Below are positions 30,306 through 39,849 of a stretch of DNA of 64,000 nucleotides, piece by piece. Location of the stretch: positions 124,001 to 188,000 of the forward strand of contig JANQAI010000003.1 of assembly GCA_024707145.1 (NCBI GenBank), written 5' to 3'. The notes below the pieces were generated by a model. The model was not told the origin of the DNA. It made no database searches and saw only the letters and a program-made list of their open reading frames with translations. Position 1 is the stretch's first letter; every line of letters starts with the position of its first letter. A program made the translations under genes and the position numbers. Source of the stretch: Magnetospirillum sp. (GTDB lineage Bacteria; Pseudomonadota; Alphaproteobacteria; Rhodospirillales; Magnetospirillaceae).

Positions 30306-32171
30306 TTGAGCAAACGGAAATACCTCCTCGCCGCCCTCACCGCTTTCGCCCTGGTTCTGGCGGCGGCGGTCAGCACGCCCCTCACCCTCGGTCTGGGGGC
30401 CGCCACCTCGGCGCCCCCGCCGGCGGAAACCTCCTATTCCGACCTGCGTGCTTTGCTGAGCGGCGGCAAGGCCAAGGCGCTGGATTTCTACGGCCAGGGG
30501 CTGGCCGTCGCCACCGACGCGGCGGGCAACCTGCACCGCGCCCAGGTGCCGCCGCTGGTGGCGGCCCGGCTGGCCGAGGATGCCGCCGCCGCCGGGGTCG
30601 AGGTCAGCTTCCGGCCGGAGCACGAGGCGCCCAGCGCCGCCGACGTCAATGGCGCCATCGTGCTGGCCGTGGCCGGCAACCTGGCCATCTTCACCGCGCT
30701 GGGCTTCGCCCTGTGGCATTTCGGCGTGCGCGGCGCCAGCCTGCCCAGCCTGTTCGGGCGCGGCAACCGGGCCACCCTGGTGGACGGCTCGCGTATCGGC
30801 GTGCGCTTCCGCGACGTGGCCGGCTGCGACCATGAGAAGATGGAGTTGATGGAAGTGGTGGAGTTCCTGAAGGACCCGCGCCGCTTCGCCAGGCTGGGCG
30901 CCCGTGTTCCCACCGGTGTGCTGATGAGCGGCCCGCCCGGCACCGGCAAGACCCTGCTGGCCCGCGCCGTGGCCGGCGAGGCGGGAGTGCCGTTCTTCTC
31001 CATCTCGGGCTCGGACTTCGTCGAGATGTTCGTGGGCGTCGGCGCCGGCCGGGTGCGCAAGATGTTCGCCCAGGCAAAGAAGAAGGCGCCCTGCATCCTG
31101 TTCATCGACGAGATCGACGCGGTGGGCCGCCAGCGCTCGGGCGGCAACGCGCGGGCCGCCCACGAGGAACGCGAGCAGACGCTGAACCAGCTGCTGGTGG
31201 AAATGGACGGCTTCAAGCCCAATTCCGGCGTGGTGGTGATCGCCGCCACCAACCGTCCCGACATCCTGGACGACGCGCTGATGCGCCCCGGCCGCTTCTC
31301 GCGCCACGTGGTGCTGCAGACCCCCGACCTGCCCGGGCGCGCCCGCATCCTGGCGGTGCACGCCGCCAAGGTCGCGCTGGAGCCGGCCACCGACCTGACC
31401 GTGGTCGCCCGCGGCTGTCCCGGCTTCTCCGGCGCCCAGCTGATGCATCTGGTCAACGAGGCCGCCATCGTCGCCGCCCGCGCCGGCCGCGAAGCGGTCA
31501 CCATGGCCGATTTCGAGGCCGCCAAGGACCGCATCCTGATGGGCACCGAGCGGCCCAACCTGATGGGCGAGGAAGACCGCCGGCTGACCGCCTACCACGA
31601 GGCCGGCCATGCCGTCGTCGCCCTGCACAGCCCGGCCTCGGACCCCATCCACAAGGCCACCATCGTGCCGCGCGGCCAGGCGCTCGGCATGGTGGTGCGG
31701 CTGCCGGAGAAGGACAGCCCGGCGCTGCGGCGCTCGAAGCTGAAGGCCGATCTGGCGGTGGCCATGGGCGGCCGCGCCGCCGAGGAACTGATCTTCGGCG
31801 CCGACGAGATCTCCACCGGCGCCGCCGGCGACATCCAGATGGCCAGCCGCATCGCCCGCAAGATGGTGACGGAATGGGGCATGAGCGAGCGCCTGGGCCT
31901 GGTGGCCTTCGGCGGCGCCCATGGCGACCCCTATACCCCCGAAGGCATGCGCGCCGACGACACCAGCCGCGAGATCGACGCCGAGATCCGCGCCCTGGTC
32001 ACCGAGGCCCGCAACCAGGCCCTGACCATCCTGAAGACCCATTCCGCCGAGCTGGAAGCGGTGGCCCAGGCCTTGCTGGAGCGGGAATCCCTGTCGGGCT
32101 CCGAGATCGATGAGATCTCGCGCGACGCCCGGCTGGACGATTGGGACCAGGCGGCGTTCCGGGGGGTCTAG
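30306..32171 (+). CDS. FtsH-like AAA+ zinc metalloprotease (paralogue)
   Basis: Membrane AAA+ protease of about 621 residues. It has an N-terminal helix ([20 protein letters not shown]), a periplasmic domain, and a second helix ([21 protein letters not shown]). The AAA domain carries Walker A GPPGTGKT (from G209), Walker [14 protein letters not shown], and an SRH with [16 protein letters not shown]. The M41 domain has zinc site HEAGH (H431, H435). TTG 30306 is chosen because no upstream ATG fits and GGAAGG precedes it. It lacks the usual hflS/folP context and long acidic C-terminus of the main FtsH. I infer a second, specialised copy. Confidence 0.9.
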   Translation: MSKRKYLLAALTAFALVLAAAVSTPLTLGLGAATSAPPPAETSYSDLRALLSGGKAKALDFYGQGLAVATDAAGNLHRAQVPPLVAARLAEDAAAAGVEVSFRPEHEAPSAADVNGAIVLAVAGNLAIFTALGFALWHFGVRGASLPSLFGRGNRATLVDGSRIGVRFRDVAGCDHEKMELMEVVEFLKDPRRFARLGARVPTGVLMSGPPGTGKTLLARAVAGEAGVPFFSISGSDFVEMFVGVGAGRVRKMFAQAKKKAPCILFIDEIDAVGRQRSGGNARAAHEEREQTLNQLLVEMDGFKPNSGVVVIAATNRPDILDDALMRPGRFSRHVVLQTPDLPGRARILAVHAAKVALEPATDLTVVARGCPGFSGAQLMHLVNEAAIVAARAGREAVTMADFEAAKDRILMGTERPNLMGEEDRRLTAYHEAGHAVVALHSPASDPIHKATIVPRGQALGMVVRLPEKDSPALRRSKLKADLAVAMGGRAAEELIFGADEISTGAAGDIQMASRIARKMVTEWGMSERLGLVAFGGAHGDPYTPEGMRADDTSREIDAEIRALVTEARNQALTILKTHSAELEAVAQALLERESLSGSEIDEISRDARLDDWDQAAFRGV

Positions 32172-32220
32172 GAGGTGATGGCCGACAGGCTGCAAAAATA
32201 TCGACCAACCGTCCCTGTGT

Positions 32221-32330
32221 GGCCGCCCCCGTGAAAGCGGGGGTCCATGTCGAATCGGGACGGGGTGTACGACACGCCATGCCGTGCCGGCGGATGCCTG
32301 GATTCCTGTTTTCGCGGGCGCGACGCCTCA
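32221..32330. repeat. Palindromic intergenic repeat of a different subtype
   Basis: CCCCCGTGAAAGCGGGGG (32226-32243) followed by GTCCATG, and about 50 bases later GGATTCCTGTTTTCGCGG. This is the architecture of a common proteobacterial intergenic repeat (hairpin-ATGGATTCC-hairpin). It lies between the convergent ftsH-like and 2OG oxygenase genes. Confidence 0.6.
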
Positions 32331-33146
32331 GCCGGCACGGGTGGCCGGCCCCAGTTGGCGATGGACCAGGAAGATCAAGCTCTCGCGCGGCCCGTTCCCC
32401 AGGGGAACGGGCCGCACGCCGTGGAACGCCCGCTCGTTGCGGGCAAAGGCGAACAGGCTGTTGCCCTGATGCGGCGCCTCCCACACCGGCTCGAAATCGG
32501 CGAAGGGCAGGCGGGCCATGCCGTCGGCATCCCGCAGGTGCTCGAGGCCGGGCCTGGGGCGGTAGATGGTGGTTCCAGGCTGACCCGCCGTCCCCACAGG
32601 CGAGAAGTACAGCAGCGCGGTCACCGCCTTGATGGCCAGATCGGTGTGCACCTCCAACTGGTAGCCGGGGTGATCGGTGACGAAGTGCCAGCGGCACGGC
32701 AGGCATTGATGCGTCAGCTCTCGCCGCGTTTGGTCCGGCAAGGGCGGTGGCGCCCCCCCTTCGCCAACGCCCACGCCGGGGATATGGTCAAGGAAGCGTT
32801 CCACCAGGGCACGGCCGAAGCGCTGCGAGAACTCGAAGTCATAAACCTGTTCCAGCCGCCGCCGCTTGGTCTCGGGCAAGCGGAACCAGCGGGAATCGCC
32901 GATATCCAGACGGCGGCGCAGGTCCTCGCCGGTACCGCCGGGCGGCGGCGGAGTCATGCCCTCGCGCGGATAGGCATCGTAAAGCCACTGGAACAGTGCG
33001 TCCGGCATCAGACGCGGGCAATGGAGATGGGCGAACGGCTCCGGGCGCAACGGCGCGGCGGCCACGGCGTCCAGCAGGTGGCGCTGAATGGACCTCACCA
33101 GCCCGGCCTCGTCCTTCATCCGCCCCTCCAGTTGTATTCTGCCCAT
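32328..33146 (-). CDS. 2-oxoglutarate/Fe(II)-dependent oxygenase-like protein
   Basis: A 272-residue protein with a prolyl-4-hydroxylase-like double-stranded beta-helix. The iron ligands are EVHTDLAIKAV (HxD) and a distal histidine in ERAFHGVRPV, with the conserved ALLYFSP strand. The usual distal 2OG-binding Arg may be in GPRESLIFLVHR. The substrate is unknown; related proteins hydroxylate proteins or act near polysaccharide clusters. Start 33146 (GGAGAG) and 33119 (GGAGGGG) both have ribosome-binding sites. Convergent with the ftsH-like gene. Confidence 0.75.
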   Translation of the reverse strand: MGRIQLEGRMKDEAGLVRSIQRHLLDAVAAAPLRPEPFAHLHCPRLMPDALFQWLYDAYPREGMTPPPPGGTGEDLRRRLDIGDSRWFRLPETKRRRLEQVYDFEFSQRFGRALVERFLDHIPGVGVGEGGAPPPLPDQTRRELTHQCLPCRWHFVTDHPGYQLEVHTDLAIKAVTALLYFSPVGTAGQPGTTIYRPRPGLEHLRDADGMARLPFADFEPVWEAPHQGNSLFAFARNERAFHGVRPVPLGNGPRESLIFLVHRQLGPATRAG

Positions 33147-33177
33147 ATCTCTCCATTAACGGGAAACGCCAGGCAAC

Positions 33178-33208
33178 AAAAAACCCCCGCCGGCCGGCGG
33201 GGGTTTTC
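33178..33208 (-). terminator. Intrinsic terminator of trxA
   Basis: Long perfect GC stem (AAAACCCCCGCCGG and its complement) with TTTTTTG on the minus strand, directly after the trxA stop codon. Confidence 0.9.
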
Positions 33209-33221
33209 GTCCTTGCGGACC

Positions 33222-33536
33222 TTACAGGCTGGCCTCGACCCACTCGTACAGCTTGCTCTTGGGCAGGGCGCCGATCTTGGTGGCCGCCACCTGGCCGCCC
33301 TTGAACACCATCAGGGTGGGGATGCCGCGCACGCCGTACTTGCCGGGGGTGCCGGGATTTTCGTCGATGTTCAGCTTGACCACGGTGATCTTGCCGGCGA
33401 GGTCCTTGGACAGTTCCTCCAGGGCGGGAGCGATCTGACGGCAGGGGCCGCACCATTCGGCCCAGAAATCGACCAGCACCGGGCCCGAGGCCTTCAGCAC
33501 CTCGGCTTCGAACGTCGCATCGGTCACATTGTTCAT
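33222..33536 (-). CDS. trxA: Thioredoxin
   Basis: Dithiol oxidoreductase that reduces protein disulfides in the cytosol, with electrons from thioredoxin reductase. The 104-residue protein starts [19 protein letters not shown]. It contains the active site [16 protein letters not shown], the buried Asp region, the cis-proline [11 protein letters not shown] and GALPKSKL. Length is typical of Trx1. Single gene with its own strong terminator. Confidence 0.97.
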   Translation of the reverse strand: MNNVTDATFEAEVLKASGPVLVDFWAEWCGPCRQIAPALEELSKDLAGKITVVKLNIDENPGTPGKYGVRGIPTLMVFKGGQVAATKIGALPKSKLYEWVEASL

Positions 33537-33724
33537 CGCCAGTATCCTTGCTCCATGGTCGGGACGGGAGGGCGGACGGGCGTCGGCGCTCCCCAAATTT
33601 GCGAAACACTCTAGAAAGGCCCGGCCGGGGCGTCAAGGCGAGCCGCCGCAGACCTGCGTCGCCGGGGGCGCGCCCAAGGAATATGGGAGGCGCCGTGAAG
33701 ATTGCGAGGGAAACCGCCGCCAAG

Positions 33725-33759
33725 AAAAAACCCCCGGAGGCTTCCCTTCGGGGGCTTTT
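33725..33759 (-). terminator. Intrinsic terminator of the HU gene
   Basis: CCCCCG/CGGGGG stem (33731-33736 and 33749-33754) followed on the minus strand by six T residues, about 27 bases after the HU stop codon. Confidence 0.85.
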
Positions 33760-33785
33760 CTTCGGCGCTTGCGCGTCGAAGCGGA

Positions 33786-34061
33786 TCAGCCGTTGACGGC
33801 TTCCTTGAGGCCCTTGCCGGCCGAGAACTTCGGCTGCTTGGAGGCCGGGATCTTGATCTTTTCGCCGGTGCGGGGGTTACGGCCCTCGGAGGCGGCGCGG
33901 CTGGCCACCGAGAAGGAGCCGAAACCGACCAGACGAACCTCGTCACCGCCCTTCAGCGCAGTGGTGATCGCCTCGAACACACCCTCGACGGCCTTTTCGG
34001 CGTCGGCCTTGGTCAGGCCGGAGAGCTCGGCAACGCGAGAAACCAGGTCAGCCTTGTTCAT
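33786..34061 (-). CDS. hup: DNA-binding protein HU
   Basis: Nucleoid protein that bends and compacts DNA non-specifically. The 91-residue protein starts MNKADLVSRVAELSGLTKAD. It has the dimerisation helices, the beta-arm signature VGFGSFSVASRAASEGRNPR with TGEKIKIPASKQPKFSAGK, and a typical C-terminus. No IHF-specific features are visible. It is a monocistronic gene with a terminator. Confidence 0.95.
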   Translation of the reverse strand: MNKADLVSRVAELSGLTKADAEKAVEGVFEAITTALKGGDEVRLVGFGSFSVASRAASEGRNPRTGEKIKIPASKQPKFSAGKGLKEAVNG

Positions 34062-34162
34062 CGGTGTTCATTCCCCTGAAAGTGTGAAATCCATTCGGAC
34101 CCATCCGTCCTCCCCAATTGCCAGAGCCCCATGCGGCCGTCAATGGCAGAAATGCAGGGGTC

Positions 34163-35857
34163 TCAGCGAAATCCTGTTTCCACCAGCAGCCGATGGAACT
34201 CGCGCAGGTGCTTTTCCGCCTTGCCGGGCTCGGGCACGCTGGCCAGAAACTTCTCCTCGAACTGCGGCTGGCGCAGGTGGTCGATCACCCGGGCACGAGC
34301 CAAATTCAAGGACTTACCCTCGATCAGCACCCCCGAGCCGCAGAACTTGATCAGGCGGATGGCACGCAGGGCCAGGGGGTCGTCGGGCTTGTCGATCTTC
34401 TCGATCACGCCTTCGTCCACCAGATAGGCGGCCAGTGTGTCATCGACCGCACCGGCCAACTCCCTGCGTCCTCCCTCCTCAAGGAATTCGGCCGCCAGCA
34501 GCGAGCGGTTGACGGCGGCCAGCGCCGCCATGCGCTCGGGCGGCGGCAGCCGCACCGGCACCCAGGCGTCGATACCCTTGGCCCCGCGAACGCGCCCGGC
34601 CAGCATGTCCACCAGGGCGCGCCCCATGCCCTGGCCCAGCGGCGACTGCGCCAGGGCCAGCAGGAACTGGACGCGCAGCACGGTGTCGGCCAGGGCCGAC
34701 AGGGTCATCTCCACCGCGTGCCCCGCCCCCACCGAACCCAGGTGGGAATGGATGCGCGAGATGCGGTGCACCAACGCCTCGGCCGCCGCCGGCCCGCCCA
34801 CCACGCCGCGATGGCTGACCAGACGGTGCATGACCTTCTGATAGACCTCGTATTCCTGCTTGGGCTCGTGGCGCGACAACGGGTTCTGTCCGCCCAGTTC
34901 GCGCACCACGCGGCCCAGAAGCACTTGGCGGGCTTGCTCCAGCTTGCCGGACGAGAGCAGGACGTTCAGCCCGGCGAAGGTCTCGGGCGCGAACTTGGCG
35001 GCGGTGCCCTTGCCCTCGGCCAGATCGGCCAGGGAACACAGGGCCGCGCCCAGATTGGCCTGATAGCCCAGCAGGTCCTGGATCAACTGAGCGGAATTGA
35101 GGATGTCGGCGACGACGCCGTCCATCAGCGCCAAGGCGGGGGCCGCCGCCTCTTCCGCCGCCCAGCCCAGCAGGATATCGAGCTTGCCCAGCCAGGAGCG
35201 CACCTCCAGCAGCCGCAGCGCCATGAAGGACAGGCACAGATAGGGGTGCTCGTCGCCGCCCTTCTCGACGCCCTTCAGCACGTCGGCGAAGGTCTTGGGC
35301 ACCGCCGGCTTGGTGGCCATGAACTTGCGGGCCCGGGCGATGCCCTCGTCCCACATCTTGTTGAGGAAGTCCCGCCGGGCCTTGCCCTCTTCGCCGGTGG
35401 CGGTGGCCTGCAGGGTGGAGATGCGGTCGATGGACGAGAACAGCAGGGTGCCCTTGTCGCCGAAACGCTTCATCTCGGCGGCGCTGTGCAGCAGTTCCGT
35501 GGGGCTGACCACCACCTCGTCCAGGTATTTGCGCAGCAGGCGACCCAGGGTCAGGCGGGCCTCCAGTTGGTAGAAGTCGCCCAGGCTGCGGCAGACCGGC
35601 GCCTCCTTCACCGGCGACAGCGAGATGTCGGGGGCGCTCGACTTGACCGCCGCCGTCTTCTCCTGGATCACCGTTTCCTTGTGCAGGCCGTCGACGCCGC
35701 GGCGGTCGCGCACCACCCGCACCGCCGAGTGGTTGCCCTTCTGCAGCAGGTTGTCGGCGAAGGCCTTGGCCTTGGCCTCGTCCGAGGCGAACTCGGCCAC
35801 CACCCAGTGGGAATCGGTCAGAACCTGGATTTCGAACGAGACGTTGGGGGAGCTCAT
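34163..35857 (-). CDS. Large hypothetical protein, helical, unknown function
   Basis: A 564-residue protein with no recognised family. The first 70 residues (VSFEIQVLTDSHWVVAEF...AVRVVRDRRG) look like a small alpha/beta domain that may bind a ligand or protein. The rest is predominantly helical, rich in Leu/Ala/Glu, with no signal peptide or clear membrane helix and few cysteines. Its start codon overlaps the stop of the Sel1-repeat gene upstream by four bases, so the two are coupled and may act as a complex. In this genome type it is probably lineage-restricted. Confidence 0.75.
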   Translation of the reverse strand: MSSPNVSFEIQVLTDSHWVVAEFASDEAKAKAFADNLLQKGNHSAVRVVRDRRGVDGLHKETVIQEKTAAVKSSAPDISLSPVKEAPVCRSLGDFYQLEARLTLGRLLRKYLDEVVVSPTELLHSAAEMKRFGDKGTLLFSSIDRISTLQATATGEEGKARRDFLNKMWDEGIARARKFMATKPAVPKTFADVLKGVEKGGDEHPYLCLSFMALRLLEVRSWLGKLDILLGWAAEEAAAPALALMDGVVADILNSAQLIQDLLGYQANLGAALCSLADLAEGKGTAAKFAPETFAGLNVLLSSGKLEQARQVLLGRVVRELGGQNPLSRHEPKQEYEVYQKVMHRLVSHRGVVGGPAAAEALVHRISRIHSHLGSVGAGHAVEMTLSALADTVLRVQFLLALAQSPLGQGMGRALVDMLAGRVRGAKGIDAWVPVRLPPPERMAALAAVNRSLLAAEFLEEGGRRELAGAVDDTLAAYLVDEGVIEKIDKPDDPLALRAIRLIKFCGSGVLIEGKSLNLARARVIDHLRQPQFEEKFLASVPEPGKAEKHLREFHRLLVETGFR

Positions 35858-37368
35858 GCCGACACCTCCGGCTTGAGCTGGGCCCGGCGCCGCGCCGCCT
35901 CGGCCACGCCCGAGGGCCCCAGGCGGGCGGTCAGCTGGGCCAATCCCCGGCGGGCCGAATCCGCCACCGCCTTCTCACCCGATTCGGCGGCCAGCGACAG
36001 CCAGGCATGGGCTTCGGCCTCATCCTTGGCGGTGCCCTGGCCGGTGGCGCACAGAATGCCGAGATTGTGGCAGGCCAAGCCGTGGCCCTGGCCGGCGGCG
36101 GCGCGGAACAGGCGCACCGCCTCGGCCTCGTCGTGGGGCACGCCGTCGCCGGCCAGATGGCGCAGGCCGAGGTCGTACTGCGCCCGGGCGTCGCCGCCGG
36201 CCGCCGCCTTGCGGCACCAGTCGAGCGCCGCCTGCTCGTCCTTGCGCACGCCCTTGCCCAGGTGGTGCAGGACCGACAGGTGGTATTGCGCGCGCGGCTC
36301 GCCCGCCCGCGCCGCCTCGCGGAACCAATGGACGGCGGCGACAAGGTCCTTGGGCACGCCCAGGCCGGCCGACAGCATCAGGGCGAAGTTGAACTGGGCG
36401 GCGGGAAGCCCCTGCTCGGCCGCCCGCTGGCAGAAATGGGCGGCTTCGGCCAAGTCGGTCTCGGCACCGCGCCCCTGGCGCAGCATGTTGGCCAGGTTGA
36501 ACTGGGCCTCGGCCTCGCCCTGGTCGGCGGCACGGCGGTACAGCTCCACCGCCTTGGCCTCGTCCTGGCCGACGCCCGACCCGCTTTCATAGAGGGCGCC
36601 CAGGGCGAACAGGGCACCGGCATCGCCGCCGGCGGCGGCCTTGCGGAACCATTGCGCCGCCACTGCCGGATCGGCGGCGCAGCCGCGCCCGGCGCGGATC
36701 ATGTTGCCCAGATTGAACTGCGCCCCGGCGTCGCCCGCCTGCGCGGCGGCCAGATACCAGCGCAGCGCCTCGGCGTCGCTCTGGCGCACGCCCAGGCCCA
36801 GGTCGTACATCACCGCCAGCGAGTACTGGCCGTGGGCATCACCCGCCCTGGCGGCGGCCCCGTACCACTTCACCGCCTCGGCAGAATCCTCCGCCACGCC
36901 GTCGCCCAGGCGGTAGGCGTTGCCCAGCGCCACCTGGGCGGCGGCATCGCCGCCTGCCGCCTGGCTGCGCAGGGTCTCCAGGTCGGCGGCGGGCACGTCC
37001 TCGTACAACGGGTCGGGATCGGGCTCGGGCGCGTTCAGCGGCATGTCCACGCCGCCGTCGCCTTCCGGCGCCTCGGCCGGTTTCAGGCTGTCGAGCAGTT
37101 CCTCCAGGCTTTGCTGACGCTTGGGCTGGGCCTGATCCTCGGCCGGAGGGGTGATGTCCACCCCCTGGGCGGCCAGCTGCTGCAGCGCCTTGCCCGCTTG
37201 GGCATACCCCTGGGCAGCGGCCCGATTGAGCCATTTGACCGCTTCCCTGAGGTCGCGCGGCACCTTCAAGCCAAGGCGATAGCTTTCACCCAGGTTGAAC
37301 TGCGCCTTGGCGTCTCCCGCCTCGGCCGACTGCCGGTACAGGGCCACCACTTCCGGTTCCCGCGCCAT
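35854..37368 (-). CDS. Sel1-like repeat protein
   Basis: About 504 residues built from 10 or more Sel1-type TPR-like repeats of 36 residues (AxxGDAxAQFNLGxMYxxGxGVxxDxxEAxxWYxxAA). The first begins at VVALYRQSAEAGDAKAQFNL. A Pro/Glu/Asp-rich insertion (about 85-130, including EEPLPAD-like acidic stretches) separates the first two repeats from the main block. There is no signal peptide. ATG 37368 (MAREPEV) is preferred to 37380. Sel1 proteins are scaffolds in signalling or stress pathways. Translationally coupled to the 564-residue partner. Confidence 0.88.
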   Translation of the reverse strand: MAREPEVVALYRQSAEAGDAKAQFNLGESYRLGLKVPRDLREAVKWLNRAAAQGYAQAGKALQQLAAQGVDITPPAEDQAQPKRQQSLEELLDSLKPAEAPEGDGGVDMPLNAPEPDPDPLYEDVPAADLETLRSQAAGGDAAAQVALGNAYRLGDGVAEDSAEAVKWYGAAARAGDAHGQYSLAVMYDLGLGVRQSDAEALRWYLAAAQAGDAGAQFNLGNMIRAGRGCAADPAVAAQWFRKAAAGGDAGALFALGALYESGSGVGQDEAKAVELYRRAADQGEAEAQFNLANMLRQGRGAETDLAEAAHFCQRAAEQGLPAAQFNFALMLSAGLGVPKDLVAAVHWFREAARAGEPRAQYHLSVLHHLGKGVRKDEQAALDWCRKAAAGGDARAQYDLGLRHLAGDGVPHDEAEAVRLFRAAAGQGHGLACHNLGILCATGQGTAKDEAEAHAWLSLAAESGEKAVADSARRGLAQLTARLGPSGVAEAARRRAQLKPEVSA

Positions 37369-37426
37369 GCTTCCATCCACCCCAACCCAAATTCCGTAAC
37401 CAGGATGCCACAGGCGGGGCCGGCCG

Positions 37427-39485
37427 TCATCGGGGCAGGATCAGGGTGAAGCGGCAGCCTTTGCCCAGGGCCGACTGCAACTCGACCCGGCCATCCAGCA
37501 GACCGGCCAGCCGGCGCACGATGGCCAGCCCCAGGCCAAGGCCCTGGTTACGGTCGCGCGCCGCGTTGGCCACCTGATGGAATTCCTCGAACACCGCCTC
37601 CTGATGTTCGGGGGCGATGCCGATACCGGTATCGGCGACCATGATGCGCACCTCGCCGCCATCGTGCCGGCAACCCAGCAACACGCGCCCCATGGGGGTG
37701 TAGCGCAACGCGTTCTCGATGAGGTTGCGCAGCACGCGCTCCAGCAGGGCGGTGTCCGTGTACAGGTGCAGGCTGGTGCGCACCGAGCGGAATTGCAGCC
37801 CCTTCTCGGCGGCGCGGATGCGGTACTCGGCCGCCAGGCGGTCGAAAATCTGCCCCAGGTCCACGTCCTCCATGGTCGGCACGACGACGCCGGCATCCAG
37901 CTTGGACATGTCCAGCAGGCTGTTGAGCAGCAGCCGCAGGCCGTCGAGCGCGCTTTCCATCTGCACCGTCACCTGCTCCATGGGGGTGCCGGCGAGACGT
38001 ATCTTCATCACCTCGATGAGCAGCAGCAGGGATTGCACCGGCTGGCGCAGATCATGGCTGGCGGCGGCCAGGAACTTGGAGCGGGCCTCGGAGGCGCGCT
38101 CTGCCTCCGCCTTGGCCTCCAGCGCCTCGTCGCGCGCCGCCTTCAGCTGGGCCTCGGCCCCCTTCACCGCCGAGATGTCGATGGTGACGCCGAACGCCCC
38201 CAGCAGTGTGTCGTCGGGTTCATAGGACAGCATGCCGATGCTGGCGAGCCACCGGTACCCGCCATGGCCGTCATCCACGCGGAACTCCACCCGGTATTCG
38301 CGGCTGCGGACGCGCAGCACCCGGTCCATCTCGGCGGTGACCGTCATCTGGTCCTCGGCGGGCAGCGAGGCCAGCCAGTCGGCCAGGGTCGGCGCCGGCT
38401 CGCCGCTGCCGTACAGGGCGGCCACGTCGCCGGTCCAGTCGAGGCCGTCGGTGGCGGCATCCCAATGCCAGGTGACCGCATGGGCGGCACGCAGGGCCAC
38501 GGCCAGCTTGTCGGCATTCTCGCGCATCTGGGCTTCCAGCCGTTCCTTGCGGCGCAGGATGACCGTCGCCAGCACCGCACCCAGGCTGATCAGCACCACG
38601 AAGGCGATGCCGCGGGTGAAATTGGTGCGCCAGGTCGCCAGGGAGTCGCGGTCGGCCAGGGCCACCAGGGCGTAGAGCGGATAACGGCTGAGCTTGCGGA
38701 ACGCCACCACGCGCGAAATGCCGTCCACCGGCGACGGGCGGCGGTAGTTTCCCTCGCCCTGCCCGGCGGCAAAGGCCTGATCCACCGGCGAGGCCGGGAT
38801 CCGCTGGTCGATGGTGGCTTCCGCCTCGGGATAGCGCACCACCAGCCGATGCTCCATGTCGCGCAGCGACACGGCGGCGGACTTGGGCAGCAGCAGGCTT
38901 TGGTAGAAGGGGGTGAAGAACTCGCTCATGCCCACATTGGCCACCACCATGCCGGCGAAGCGACCGTCCACCCGCAGGGAGCGGGCGACCTGGATGCCCC
39001 ATTTGTTGGAGACCCGGCCGCGGATCAGGCGCGACACCACCGGTTCGGGCGCATGCGCCCGCTTGAGGGCCAGGAAATAGTCCCGGTCGCCCAGGGAATT
39101 GCCGGGCACGGCCCCCAGGGAGTTGACCACCACCCGCCCTTCGGCGTCGGTGACGGTCATGGAGACGATGCCATGTCCGTCCCGCTGGAGATCGGCCATG
39201 CCGGCCTCGACGGCGCGGCGGCGGTTCTCGGACAGCGCGAGGCCCGAACGCAGGCTCGGCTGGGGCCAGCAGGCTGGCCGCCTGCCGCAGCACCAGATCG
39301 GCACGGTCGAACGAGCCGCTGGCCTGTTCTTCCACCAGGCGGACGTAAGAGGTAGCGAGCTGCACCGCCTGGCGTTCCGCCTCCTGGCGCGCACTCCAAA
39401 GATCCATCAGGACGTAGGCGTCGAAGCTGAGGATGAAGGCCCACAGCAGCACGAGGTGACGATAGGGACCGGGCCCCTGGGACAT
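37427..39485 (-). CDS. Sensor histidine kinase with dCache and PAS domains, frameshifted
   Basis: About 685 residues. There is an N-terminal membrane helix (HLVLLWAFILSFDAYVLMDL), a periplasmic dCache-like domain (TVTDAEGRVVVNSLG, GDRDYFLAL, RSLRVDGRFAGMVVANVGM) and a second helix (GIAFVVLISLGAVLATVIL). A PAS domain, coiled coil, HisKA (ASHDLRQPVQSLLLL) and HATPase (ENALRYTPMG, DTGIGIAPEHQ, GLGLGLAIVRR) follow. The frame breaks at about 39255-39266, in a CCCC run. ATG 39485 has a GGAAG site. No cognate response regulator lies nearby. The catalytic half is closely similar to the kinase at 20759-22545. Confidence 0.88.
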
Positions 39486-39579
39486 GACGACTTCCAAAGA
39501 TGACGAAGGCGCGAAGCATGCGCATTCCGCACAGCCCTTCGTTGTCTTTATCCGCCATCAGCCCCCAGGGCTGTCAAGC

Positions 39580-39849
39580 CTAGCCCCGTCGTCCCGTCAC
39601 CGGCGACGGCAGTTCGATATTGACCTCCAGCACCGACAAGTGCTGCTCGCGGTCCAGTTTGACCTGCACCCGGTCGTCATCAACCGCGACGTATTTGCGG
39701 ATGACTTCGACGATCTCGCGCTGGAGCTGGGGCAGGAAATCGGCGCCGGACAGGCCGGCGCGCTCGTGGGCCAGCAGGATCTGCAGCCGCTCGCGGGCGG
39801 CGTCGGCCGACTTCTTGGGCTGCCGGCTGAACAGGGAGAGGATGCTCAC
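39580..39849 (-). CDS. minE: Cell division topological specificity factor MinE
   Basis: Stimulates the MinD ATPase and drives Min oscillation, keeping the MinC inhibitor away from mid-cell. The 89-residue protein starts at GTG 39849 after a GGAGGAG site. It shows the N-terminal amphipathic/MinD-binding part (ILSLFSRQPKKSADAARERL) and the C-terminal dimerisation domain (EIVEVIRKYVAVDDDRVQV). The start overlaps the minD stop by four bases. Confidence 0.96.
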   Translation of the reverse strand: MSILSLFSRQPKKSADAARERLQILLAHERAGLSGADFLPQLQREIVEVIRKYVAVDDDRVQVKLDREQHLSVLEVNIELPSPVTGRRG

